Assembly: GCA_030692765.1 (NCBI GenBank)
Contig: JAUYUB010000010.1
Location: forward strand, 108,010 to 172,009
Source: Sulfuricurvum sp.
GTDB taxonomy: Bacteria; Campylobacterota; Campylobacteria; Campylobacterales; Sulfurimonadaceae
Direction of reading: 5' to 3'
DNA length: 64,000 nt
Shown one piece after another: positions 43,517-51,781 of this stretch (position 1 is the stretch's first letter; each line of letters starts with the position of its first letter). Under the pieces are notes generated by a model. That model saw nothing but the letters and a program-made list of their open reading frames with translations. It was not told where the DNA came from and ran no database searches. The translations under genes and the position numbers were made by a program.

Positions 43517-44415
43517 TCCCACTCCAACATACGATATGCAGCATCCACATTACCCCGATGCAATGTATCGTACATTTTCTGGGATTGATAGGCTGGCATC
43601 TTTACCTTTTTAATCGTCTCGTCCAGACCGATGCCCGATCCAATAGCCTCACGGACTTCTGTACGCATCTGCATGAGATACTCATACGTCATCTTTGCGG
43701 CATCTTTATCGGTACGGAATCCATGCCCGCCTACAATCGCCGTTGCATTCAATGTGTCTAAATACTCCAAGGCATCAATCCAGCCATTAATATCTCCGTC
43801 TCTCAGCGAAAGAACGCGATCATTAAAAACTAAATCTCCTGCAAAAAGGGTTTTAATATTGGGCAGATATACCACCATATCTTTGTCACTGTGTGCTTTT
43901 TTCTTCATCAAATGCAGTTCAATAATCTGATTACCGATGATAAGCGTCTTATCCTCACTGATAATTTCAGTAGGACGTGTCGGCACGGTAAATTCGTATG
44001 CTTCTGGAGAGACATGGGTTTGGATTCGGGAAGGAGAATCAATGATAGAGTTATAAACAAAATCAACCGAACCCAAAACCATAACTCCCTTTTGAACAAA
44101 ATAACCGTTACCCAGCCAATGATCGTCGTGAACATGGGTATTTATTACTAACTCAACAGGTTGTGGTTTAATTTTTTGCATCGCTTTGTACGCCGCATCG
44201 GCGTACAAATACGAAGAGCCGCTGTCAATCACGACATAGCTCTTTTTGGTATCGACATAACAGGTGTTGACCATGTTGCCATTGTTGCTCTTATTCATAG
44301 CCTCTGGTTCCCCGAAAAAACAGGTGACCTCAGGGGTAATACGCTGAGGCTTGAGATCAAACTCAAACCCGTTCAACGCGCTTAAAGAAATAAGTAATGG
44401 CAACATCCAACGCAT
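43513..44415 (-). CDS. Secreted metallo-beta-lactamase-fold hydrolase (SoxH-like)
   Basis: A protein of 300 residues with a signal peptide (LPLLISLSALNGFEF) and an MBL domain. The metal-binding motif is NTHVHDDHWLGNGYF (H94, H96, D98, H99), with LFAGDLVFNDRV and AIVGGHGFRTD completing the site. Sox clusters often contain a secreted MBL protein called SoxH; sulfur-related MBL enzymes also include persulfide dioxygenases. The substrate is unknown. It lies between a porin and two DsrE-like genes in the sox run. Confidence 0.8.
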   Translation of the reverse strand: MRWMLPLLISLSALNGFEFDLKPQRITPEVTCFFGEPEAMNKSNNGNMVNTCYVDTKKSYVVIDSGSSYLYADAAYKAMQKIKPQPVELVINTHVHDDHWLGNGYFVQKGVMVLGSVDFVYNSIIDSPSRIQTHVSPEAYEFTVPTRPTEIISEDKTLIIGNQIIELHLMKKKAHSDKDMVVYLPNIKTLFAGDLVFNDRVLSLRDGDINGWIDALEYLDTLNATAIVGGHGFRTDKDAAKMTYEYLMQMRTEVREAIGSGIGLDETIKKVKMPAYQSQKMYDTLHRGNVDAAYRMLEWE

Positions 44416-44425
44416 GGTTTATCCT

Positions 44426-45928
44426 TTAGAAGAGGTAGTTCATTTCGAAACGATATTCGTTGTATGAAACATGGTCTGCATGAATAGTATTTTGCGTATT
44501 TTCTGCATCAATAATTCCTACACGAAGTTTAAATTCTGTGTTAGGAAGCTCTTTGAATGTTTTAGTAACATCAAGTGTATACACATCTCGATCAGACCAT
44601 GTTGTACCGCCTAAAAGAGCTTTCGTATCGTCCATATTAATATTTTCGTATCCAATTACGGTATCCAATCCTTCAATAATACCGGCTTTTCCAAAGTCAT
44701 ACCCTGCTCTTGCCATATAACTTTCTGTGTTTGCAATCCAATCAAGCTGTGCCATCAAACGGGTATATCCCCATGTTGGAAAGTTGCGCCATTGAGAAAC
44801 AATGTCCGCATCATCCGAAACTTTTGACCAGCCAATCGCTGCATTAAATGGACCATTATCGGCAACCAAACGTGCCATCAAAATACTTCCATCAAGATTG
44901 TCTCCATCTGTATAACCTTTAGAAGCTGCGTTAGCAGCCGTTACAGTACCACCTATCGCTGCTCCTCCGATTGCTCCTGCACCATCATCAATCTGCTTAT
45001 AATAGCGCACCCCCGGAGTAACGCTCCAAGCACCCAATCCAATTTTATAGTTCGCTTCCAAAACTACATCTTTGAGATAATCTTGGATTTGATAATATCC
45101 GGCATTTAATTTAAGATCTTTTATAGATGTATTCTCTGCCATAACGTAAGCCATAGCAGGTGTCAAATCTTTTCCTGCAGCAGTAACAGTTGACACTTTG
45201 ATACCTTTATGACGTCCATAGTCATCGTTATAGCTTAATCCTTGTGTATCATTATTACCTGCAACCATTAAACTATGAAATGTATCATGGTCACGCAATT
45301 TTTGACTTGTTAAGTAGCCCAATTCAATTTTTGTTTGTGGTAAATCTTTGTTTTTAACTACAATACCTTCAAACGTCTGTGGAATCATTTTCGTATCGTT
45401 GGTAGATACAATCTGATTTTCAACTTTTTGACGTCCAGCAATTACTTCTGTATTTCCGATTTTATATTCTAAAGTAAGTTCAGCTAAAACATCATTGTTC
45501 TTTTGAGATCCATCCTCTGCGGTTACGAATGTATCTTTACCCGCTTTTACCCCTGTCTTTGGCACAGCTGATGTTAATATTTCTTCATTAGTAAGCGGAA
45601 AGGTTGCATAAAAGCCAACTGTAGAAGAAAAACCTTTGTAATTTGCTGTTTTATACACCAAGCTTCCGCCAAGCCCCCATGCCGTATTATCTACAGCCTG
45701 ATCAGACTGCTCATTTTCCCAATCCCAATAAAACATGTTAGAACGAAGACGTCCGTATACTTCTCCTTTAGTAAACATTTCATTAAATGATTCTACACTG
45801 CCTGGTACTTTTGTGTATTCAACCTGATAATTCCCTTTGAGAACACGATCTTCAGTTTTAAGCGCATGCGCCGACGTAGCGAACAAACACGCAGCTGCTG
45901 CTGCGATACTAAGATTTACTAATTTCAT
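44426..45928 (-). CDS. Outer-membrane porin of the sox operon (epsilon OprD-like)
   Basis: A 500-residue beta-barrel protein. A signal peptide (LVNLSIAAAAACLFATSAHA) is followed by alternating strands with KGEVYGRLRSNMFYWDWE typical of the Campylobacterota Opr/MOMP-like porins, and it ends in an aromatic residue (RFEMNYLF), the outer-membrane insertion signal. A glycine/alanine-rich loop (GGAAIGGTVTAANAASKG) may be an extracellular or constriction loop. It is 31 bases after soxB, so it may serve uptake of the sulfur substrate; that role is inferred. Confidence 0.82.
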   Translation of the reverse strand: MKLVNLSIAAAAACLFATSAHALKTEDRVLKGNYQVEYTKVPGSVESFNEMFTKGEVYGRLRSNMFYWDWENEQSDQAVDNTAWGLGGSLVYKTANYKGFSSTVGFYATFPLTNEEILTSAVPKTGVKAGKDTFVTAEDGSQKNNDVLAELTLEYKIGNTEVIAGRQKVENQIVSTNDTKMIPQTFEGIVVKNKDLPQTKIELGYLTSQKLRDHDTFHSLMVAGNNDTQGLSYNDDYGRHKGIKVSTVTAAGKDLTPAMAYVMAENTSIKDLKLNAGYYQIQDYLKDVVLEANYKIGLGAWSVTPGVRYYKQIDDGAGAIGGAAIGGTVTAANAASKGYTDGDNLDGSILMARLVADNGPFNAAIGWSKVSDDADIVSQWRNFPTWGYTRLMAQLDWIANTESYMARAGYDFGKAGIIEGLDTVIGYENINMDDTKALLGGTTWSDRDVYTLDVTKTFKELPNTEFKLRVGIIDAENTQNTIHADHVSYNEYRFEMNYLF

Positions 45929-45959
45929 TTAATCTCCTCAGATAAAATTTAAAACTGCC

Positions 45960-47726
45960 TTAGCAGCTTTTTGAGCCCTTACCAGGACAACCGCAATCGT
46001 AATCAAGAATGTTAACATTGCTGTTACCACTAATATCGACCTTTTTTTGCTTTCTTATATAACTAGAAGTTATATCGTAGACAGGGCGGGTCAATTTGTC
46101 ATTTAAGTTCGTCCCTGCGTTTTGCAGGTTTCCGCCCCATGACGACACTTTGTAGACTTTACGGTCATCCAAAGGTTTACCTTTTACCATGATGTTGGTG
46201 ATCCGTTTTCCACTTGGAGCACCAATCTTGATATCATATGTCACACCGCCAAGACGACTCATATCGCCCCCTTGTTGGTATAACGGATTCGCATTGAAAA
46301 CATTGTCCGCGATATCTTCCAGAACATTTCGTATCTGCAATCCGCCCATCTCAAACGTATAAACATTTGGATAAGTGATCGCCGTCATACCGTAGACATC
46401 GTCCATTGTGATCTGTTCACCGCCAAGAACCGTCGTTCCCCAGCGATATCCAGGCGTAAACGATATGTCTGAATCCATCGCATCCATGATAGAGTCATTG
46501 ATCAACTCATCAAACGGCGAATGAAATGTATCGCGTTTGTACAAGATGTTTTTTGTCACACCCAGTATCTCACCAAACTCTTTTTCATGCGGAGCATAGA
46601 GAGAGTTGACCAAATCAACCCCCTCCGGATCTGCAGGGATAAGATTGGCAGCAATCGGGATAAGCTTATACTCGTATCCTTTGACTTTATGGTTTTGGAT
46701 ATCGATATCCAGACGTCCAACGTATTTACCGTGACTTCCTGCGATAATGATAACCGTACCGTTAATCACCGTAGGACGTGGTGATGGATCATGCGTATGG
46801 CCGCTGAGGATGAAATCGATCCCCTTAACCTGACGTGCTACCTCCTGGTCAACACTGAAACCATCATGTGATAGTAAAACTACACAGTCAACCTTTTCTT
46901 CTTTACGCAATTTATCAACATACTTTTGCAACGTATCCAAACGCAATCCAAAACTCCACCCTTGGGTAAACTCTTTTGGATTTGCGGTTGAGGTAAACGG
47001 AAACGATTGTCCGATAATACCGATTTTGGCACCGCCACGTTCTTCGATCGTATACGGTTTAAAAATCAGTTCTTCGTAATCATCGGCAAATGAATCATCC
47101 CCGACAATATTTTGAGAAATAAATTTTCCATTGAGCATTTCAATGAGTTCTTTTACCCGTTGTTTCCCATAGGTAAACTCCCAGTGGCCTACCATCACGT
47201 CTACGCCCAAATAGTTTTGTGCTTTGACGATCGCTTCACCCTGAGTTTTTAGTGCAACACCTGTCCCCTGCCATGTATCACCGGAATCCAACAACATAAC
47301 ATTATCTGCGCCGCGCTCTTTTTTGATATGGTTGATGAGGGTTTTCATATGTGCGATCCCCCCCATTTTCCCAAACTTCTGCGCCAACGTGTCAAAGTTC
47401 ATAAACGTGTCGAAATAGGCATCAAGGGTCTTGCCCTTCATTCCATAGTGCTTTAAAAACGACTCACCGCACAAAAACCCTGGAGTTCCTGTGAGATTTG
47501 GGGCCGAGATCAGCGTTGAAGGCTCACGCCAGTAAAGAGGTTTGATGTGCGCATGCATGTCACAAATATGCAACAGCGTTACTTTGCCTTTTGCATTAAA
47601 GCCGTAAATATCTTTTAATCCTACTTGATCGAGACGCGTAGGTGTTGATGCTGCAGCCCCAAGGGTCGGCAATCCGATCCCTAGTGCCACGGCAATGTGA
47701 AAAAAGTCTCTTCGTGATACATCCAT
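45960..47726 (-). CDS. soxB: Thiosulfohydrolase SoxB
   Basis: Periplasmic dimanganese enzyme that hydrolyses the sulfate group from the sulfane-loaded SoxY carrier. A twin-arginine signal (SRRDFFHIAVALGIGLPTLGAAAS) is followed by the metallophosphoesterase-like fold with ICDMHAHIKPLYWREPS, LLDSGDTWQGTGV, VGHWEFTYG, LLSHDGFSVD and ILSGHTHDPSPRP, then the 5'-nucleotidase C-terminal domain. It is 588 residues, full length. The extreme C-terminus is cysteine-rich (DCGCPGKGSKSC), which I do not recognise as standard in SoxB. Confidence 0.96.
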   Translation of the reverse strand: MDVSRRDFFHIAVALGIGLPTLGAAASTPTRLDQVGLKDIYGFNAKGKVTLLHICDMHAHIKPLYWREPSTLISAPNLTGTPGFLCGESFLKHYGMKGKTLDAYFDTFMNFDTLAQKFGKMGGIAHMKTLINHIKKERGADNVMLLDSGDTWQGTGVALKTQGEAIVKAQNYLGVDVMVGHWEFTYGKQRVKELIEMLNGKFISQNIVGDDSFADDYEELIFKPYTIEERGGAKIGIIGQSFPFTSTANPKEFTQGWSFGLRLDTLQKYVDKLRKEEKVDCVVLLSHDGFSVDQEVARQVKGIDFILSGHTHDPSPRPTVINGTVIIIAGSHGKYVGRLDIDIQNHKVKGYEYKLIPIAANLIPADPEGVDLVNSLYAPHEKEFGEILGVTKNILYKRDTFHSPFDELINDSIMDAMDSDISFTPGYRWGTTVLGGEQITMDDVYGMTAITYPNVYTFEMGGLQIRNVLEDIADNVFNANPLYQQGGDMSRLGGVTYDIKIGAPSGKRITNIMVKGKPLDDRKVYKVSSWGGNLQNAGTNLNDKLTRPVYDITSSYIRKQKKVDISGNSNVNILDYDCGCPGKGSKSC

Positions 47727-47736
47727 CGTGTGTCCC

Positions 47737-48510
47737 TTAACGCTTCAGACCAGGGATCTGGATCGTGTTGCCTTTACCTTTATTGGTAACGTATACTTCA
47801 AGGGCAACCATCTCTTTTGAACCCAATGGCAACTCAGCCAAAAGCGCATTTTTCATACACTGCTGCATACGCTTGTCAAATGACACCATCGCGCTTTGTG
47901 TCATACGGTAAGCATGCCATGTTGATGCAGATGCAGTTGTTGGTGCACCTAAATCCGGAAGTTCCTGCATACGTAAACGTGATCCGATGATATCAGGGCT
48001 GTGGCAACTGTTACATGAAAGACCGCGTCCGCCGCGACGTTCTTCAAAAATGTGCTTACCAAGCACCACCATCTCTTCCATCTGCTTATTTACTTTGACA
48101 TCAATGTTTGTCTTAAGATCATTAGCCAGTGATTTTACATACCCTGACATCTTAACCATCTCTTTGCTTTCAAGTTTTGGAACAGCTTTTCCTTGCTGTG
48201 CCGCTGCCATTTGGAGTGATTGAGACAATGTCACAACTTTACCTGCTGCCTTTACCAAACGAGGAAAACCTGCTATTGTTTTTGGTAGATCCTTTACACT
48301 AACCCCAAGCATCTTGGCATAGGCTTCTTGACCGATTTGAGCGTTAAACAACTCTTCACCCTCTGCTATATCCATTGCAGCAGGGTTGTTTTCCAACATT
48401 TCGGCATACATTGCTTTATCCGCAGCATTCATACTCATTGATTCTTCGGCATTTAAGATACCGCATAAAGCAAGTGAGAACAAAGCCGTGCAAATAGAAA
48501 GTTTATGCAT
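47737..48510 (-). CDS. soxA: SoxA, c-type cytochrome subunit of SoxXA
   Basis: With SoxX forms the enzyme that couples thiosulfate to the SoxY cysteine. Signal peptide LSICTALFSLALCGILNAEE. A single heme motif CNSCH lies at residues 166-170 in a SoxA-like context (GRGLSCNSCHSPDIIGSRLR), and C218 (RMQQCMKNA) is positioned as the active-site/heme-ligand cysteine. So this is the mono-heme type, without the second N-terminal heme of the diheme SoxA. It is 257 residues; soxZ precedes it by 3 bases. Confidence 0.95.
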   Translation of the reverse strand: MHKLSICTALFSLALCGILNAEESMSMNAADKAMYAEMLENNPAAMDIAEGEELFNAQIGQEAYAKMLGVSVKDLPKTIAGFPRLVKAAGKVVTLSQSLQMAAAQQGKAVPKLESKEMVKMSGYVKSLANDLKTNIDVKVNKQMEEMVVLGKHIFEERRGGRGLSCNSCHSPDIIGSRLRMQELPDLGAPTTASASTWHAYRMTQSAMVSFDKRMQQCMKNALLAELPLGSKEMVALEVYVTNKGKGNTIQIPGLKR

Positions 48511-48513
48511 TAT

Positions 48514-48840
48514 TTATCCTTTTGGAGTAATGGCTACGCTACTCTCTACGTTATCGCCTTTATTGTCTTTTGCAAGGACCTTTAGTGTTCCTGTAGCTGA
48601 CACTTTCATACTGATGGACAATACAGGATTAACAGAAAGGGATTCCCACGTGACCATTTTTGTCAACATCTTATCGTTGAAGAAAAAATTCACTTCATTG
48701 ATGAAATGAGCCGGTACGATTTGTCCCGTATCTTTATCTTTACGCATTCCCGATTCCATAGGATGCATTGCCATGAAATCGATTTTTACGATCTCTCCGA
48801 CTTTATAGTCTTTTGGTTTAACTTTGATCAGTGTCTTCAT
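48514..48840 (-). CDS. soxZ: SoxZ, sulfur-carrier complex subunit
   Basis: Partner of SoxY in the SoxYZ carrier. TLIKVKPKDYKVGEIVKIDFMAMHPMESGMRKDKDTGQIVPAHFINEVNFFFNDK is diagnostic, and the C-terminal immunoglobulin-like fold ends in VAITPKG. It is 108 residues and has no signal peptide, consistent with co-export with SoxY through the Tat pathway. It lies 44 bases after soxY. Confidence 0.95.
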   Translation of the reverse strand: MKTLIKVKPKDYKVGEIVKIDFMAMHPMESGMRKDKDTGQIVPAHFINEVNFFFNDKMLTKMVTWESLSVNPVLSISMKVSATGTLKVLAKDNKGDNVESSVAITPKG

Positions 48841-48884
48841 CTTTAAATCCTTATTTATTTTTCTTGTTTTTGTTCAGTACGAAA

Positions 48885-49358
48885 TCAACCGCATCCGCCG
48901 ATGGTTACTTTTACATTTTGCTTTGCACTTAAGAAAGTACCGTTACTCATCTCGGCAACTGCCAATACATCTTGCGTTGATCCAAGTTTGATACGCGTTG
49001 CAAAAGTTGCTTCTCCATTAGCAGGTGTCAAATAGACATTTGCGCATCGAGAATTATTGTTTTTGGTTGCCAATACATGGATTGCTTTAACATAGTCATT
49101 CGCACTCATTGGGCTTTCCACACTTACTTTAACCGGTACAACGGCTCCGTTTTCTGCAATCTCAGGCGCAGAAAGAGATACTTTTGAAGATGGTGTTACC
49201 GCCTTGCCGCCTGTAATAGCGTTCAGCGCTGATTCAACGCTCATCTCATTAGGGCCTTTAACTTTTTTAGCCTCATCTGCCGCACTTGCAATAGTAGGAA
49301 CCAATGCAACACATGCACTTACTGCTCCAAATCCTTTTAAAAATGATCTACGTTCCAT
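48885..49358 (-). CDS. soxY: SoxY, thiosulfate-oxidation carrier protein
   Basis: Carries the oxidation intermediates as an S-conjugate on a C-terminal cysteine. The twin-arginine signal (ERRSFLKGFGAVSACVALVPTIASAAD) is at the N-terminus. The family hallmark GGCG is intact at the very C-terminus, with C156 as the carrier residue. It is 157 residues. It is part of the soxXYZAB order, which fits the periplasmic multi-enzyme pathway. Confidence 0.96.
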   Translation of the reverse strand: MERRSFLKGFGAVSACVALVPTIASAADEAKKVKGPNEMSVESALNAITGGKAVTPSSKVSLSAPEIAENGAVVPVKVSVESPMSANDYVKAIHVLATKNNNSRCANVYLTPANGEATFATRIKLGSTQDVLAVAEMSNGTFLSAKQNVKVTIGGCG

Positions 49359-49381
49359 TTTTTATTCCTTATACTTAAAAT

Positions 49382-49900
49382 TTATTTTTTAGAAACAATA
49401 TACGACATCAGATCGCATACTTCACGCTCAGAAAAGAGCCCATTTGCCAAATTAACCGTCATATGTGTGTTTGGGTTGTCTAAACGCGGATCAGCGATTT
49501 GCTGATACAAAAACTGCCCAGTTCTAGCGCCACTGTCCATATAAAGAGCTTTGTAGTTTGTCAAATCTGGTCCGATATTACCGTGCCCTTGTGAGCCTTC
49601 GATTTGATGACAAGCGACACAGTTACCCATTTGCTTCTCTTTTCCATTTGGAAGCAATCGTGTTAATCCCTCTGGAGGATTTTCTTTTGCATCTTTTCCG
49701 TTTAGGTTATGGAAAATGTAATTCCCGCGCGCAATCGCTGCACTGTCATCGACAATACACCCTGCCGGCATTGTGTACAGTTTTGGTGCAGGAAGTGCAT
49801 CTTTTAGCAAAATTTCCGTTGCATCAGGAATTTCAATTGCTGTTGAAAGATCGGCTGCACCTAAAAAGGTGGCGATCCCAAGCATTATCATTTTTCGCAT
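49382..49900 (-). CDS. soxX: SoxX, c-type cytochrome subunit of SoxXA
   Basis: Mono-heme cytochrome c with a signal peptide (MIMLGIATFLGAADLSTA). The heme motif CVACH is at 94-98 in MGNCVACHQIEGSQGHGNIGPDL, and TVNLANGLFSEREVCDLMSYIVSKK matches the family end. A Met in NPNTHMTVN is a likely axial ligand. It is 172 residues. AAGGAG precedes the ATG. It is the first sox gene, 65 bases after the kinase gene, with an inverted repeat in that gap. Confidence 0.93.
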   Translation of the reverse strand: MRKMIMLGIATFLGAADLSTAIEIPDATEILLKDALPAPKLYTMPAGCIVDDSAAIARGNYIFHNLNGKDAKENPPEGLTRLLPNGKEKQMGNCVACHQIEGSQGHGNIGPDLTNYKALYMDSGARTGQFLYQQIADPRLDNPNTHMTVNLANGLFSEREVCDLMSYIVSKK

Positions 49901-49929
49901 TCGCTCTCCTTGATTTATTGATCGAGAAG

Positions 49930-49961
49930 ATTGTACAGAAGCTTTGTAAATTTTCTGTAAA
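49930..49961 (-). promoter_or_regulatory. Putative soxX promoter and operator palindrome
   Basis: A perfect 7-base inverted repeat, TACAGAA-N12-TTCTGTA, occupies 49934-49940 and 49953-49959. On the minus strand the downstream arm overlaps a TACAAT -10 candidate (49930-49935). The same stretch also holds two TTTACA direct repeats 11 bases apart (49956-49961 and 49945-49950), the spacing typical of OmpR-family regulators. No T-run follows, so it is not a terminator. It likely controls soxXYZAB; the adjacent OmpR-type regulator is the natural candidate. Confidence 0.5.
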
Positions 49962-49965
49962 ATAA

Positions 49966-51138
49966 TTAAATATTATCTACTTTAAATGATGGAGGGTGAA
50001 AACAATAGGTAAAAGTGCTTCCTTTTTTCTCTTCAGACTCTATACGCAAATCAATATTAGCATGATCAATAATCGACTTGACGATATTAAGTCCGATGCC
50101 AAAGCCGCCTTTTTCTTTGTTTTCCCGATAGTACCGTTCAAAGATTTGTTTGCTGTCTTTTATCCCGACTCCATTGTCTTTGAAAATCATTAGACATTCA
50201 TCATTATTTGTTGCAAGCGTAATGTCGATATTGCCTTCTTCATACGAATATTTAATCGCATTGGAAATATTGTTGTCAACAATGCGCTGCAATTGTGTAG
50301 GATTAAAGAAAAGCATGATCCCATCCGTGATTTGAGAATTGATCGTAATGTTTCTAAGTACAGCGACTTCCTCGAAATAATCAATACGTTCTCGTAAATA
50401 TTGACTCAGATTGATCATTTCATATTCAAAAACAACCCGTTCATTTTTAATCAGGTAATCCATATCATTGTAGATGGTTGCCAATGTTTTGGTTGCAGCT
50501 TTGATTCTTTGAAGATATTTATTCGTCGAATTATTCCGATTGTAAAGATCAATGTTAACATTTATTATAGAAAGAGGCGTGTTGATCTCATGCATCGAAT
50601 CTTTTATAAACCGATCGAGGCGTTGATTTACCCGCTGGAAGCGCAATGCAAACCGGTTGAGAAAAAAGAGGGATAAAATGAAAATCAAGATGGAGATAAC
50701 CAATAAAACAATCACAACATCCTGATAGATACTCACATAGGATATTTCCCCTCCGACAATAAGATATGCAGCATCAAAATATCGTCGTTCCGGTAAAGAA
50801 ACAACGATATAAGCATAATTGTCTTGAACATGATATCCTGTTTTATGTACCATTAAAGGTACCTTAATTAAGGTAAAAAGAGGAGAAAAGTGTTCGTCAT
50901 ACAATCCCGACTGAAGAGATTGAAAGCGGGGATAGTCAAATGGCTGGTTTTGTGTTTGATCAAAATCTTCCATTGCTCTAATGATCAGGTGCGACTGCCC
51001 TTTGAGCGTAAACTGATACTCAATTTCTTTTACATGCTTCATATAGGTAACATACACATACGTCGGTACCAGTAAAAGAACGGCAACGAGCATCGTATAG
51101 AGAAAAGCATTCTTTAATGCATAGCCGTTATCGTTCAA
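49966..51138 (-). CDS. Sensor histidine kinase next to sox operon
   Basis: A 390-residue kinase with two membrane segments (FLYTMLVAVLLLVPTYVYV and VVIVLLVISILIFILSLFFL) framing a small periplasmic domain at about 32-138. The phosphoacceptor is H183 in SMHEINTPLSIINVNI, with an N box near SNAIKYSYEEG and G boxes in DNGVGIKDSKQIFERYYRENKEKGGFGIGLNIV. The H box reads HEINTP rather than the common HELRTP. It overlaps the regulator gene by 11 bases and is followed by soxX. Confidence 0.9.
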   Translation of the reverse strand: MNDNGYALKNAFLYTMLVAVLLLVPTYVYVTYMKHVKEIEYQFTLKGQSHLIIRAMEDFDQTQNQPFDYPRFQSLQSGLYDEHFSPLFTLIKVPLMVHKTGYHVQDNYAYIVVSLPERRYFDAAYLIVGGEISYVSIYQDVVIVLLVISILIFILSLFFLNRFALRFQRVNQRLDRFIKDSMHEINTPLSIINVNIDLYNRNNSTNKYLQRIKAATKTLATIYNDMDYLIKNERVVFEYEMINLSQYLRERIDYFEEVAVLRNITINSQITDGIMLFFNPTQLQRIVDNNISNAIKYSYEEGNIDITLATNNDECLMIFKDNGVGIKDSKQIFERYYRENKEKGGFGIGLNIVKSIIDHANIDLRIESEEKKGSTFTYCFHPPSFKVDNI

Positions 51139-51781
51139 TAATGTACCCCAGTCCCCGCCGGTTTTGAATAATTTCTATCGGAAGTTTTTTACGAAGGTTA
51201 TTGATTTGTACACGAATATTTGCCGGATCAACGTACTCACCCCAAATTTCATCCTGAAACATTGCGACCGATACGATCTGATTTTGATGCTTTAGCAAGA
51301 CAGAGAGTATCTCTTTTTCTGTTTTGCTAAGCGTTATGCTTTCATTATTGAAACTAAGAATAAACTTTTCAGTATCATAGATAAGCCCCTGCCCAAAATC
51401 AAGCAAATGTTCACCGTGATGATAATAATCTTTTAACGCATGCATAATCCGAAGTTGCAGTTCCGTCAGATCAAAAGGTTTACGAATATAGTCACAGCAC
51501 CCTGACTTATATCCCTCTTGCAGATTATCAACATTGACCATAGAGGTTAGAAAAATAGCCGGTACTTTATTCCCCTCTTTTCGCAACGTCCGTAATAGAT
51601 CAAAACCATTCATCCCAGGAACATTGACGTCCAGCAAATAAAGATCAAACGATGTTTCATAAATCGCATCAAATGCCTGATCACCATTTGAAAAACCTAT
51701 GACTTCAAATCCGATATCTTCCAAAAATTCAGTAATACTGACCCGTAGCATGTATTCATCTTCCAAAAGCAATACCTTCAT
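51128..51781 (-). CDS. OmpR/PhoB-family response regulator next to sox operon
   Basis: A 217-residue regulator. The receiver has E7-D8-E9, phosphoacceptor D51 (LYLLDVNVPGMNGF), T79 and K101 (CCDYIRKPFDLTE); the C-terminal winged helix spans about 130-217 (SITLSKTEKEILSVLLKHQNQIVSVAMFQDEIWGEYVDPANIRVQINNLRKKL...RRGLGYII). It overlaps the kinase by 11 bases and the Cache sensor by 4, so all three are co-translated. The target is inferred to be the sox promoter. Confidence 0.92.
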   Translation of the reverse strand: MKVLLLEDEYMLRVSITEFLEDIGFEVIGFSNGDQAFDAIYETSFDLYLLDVNVPGMNGFDLLRTLRKEGNKVPAIFLTSMVNVDNLQEGYKSGCCDYIRKPFDLTELQLRIMHALKDYYHHGEHLLDFGQGLIYDTEKFILSFNNESITLSKTEKEILSVLLKHQNQIVSVAMFQDEIWGEYVDPANIRVQINNLRKKLPIEIIQNRRGLGYIIER

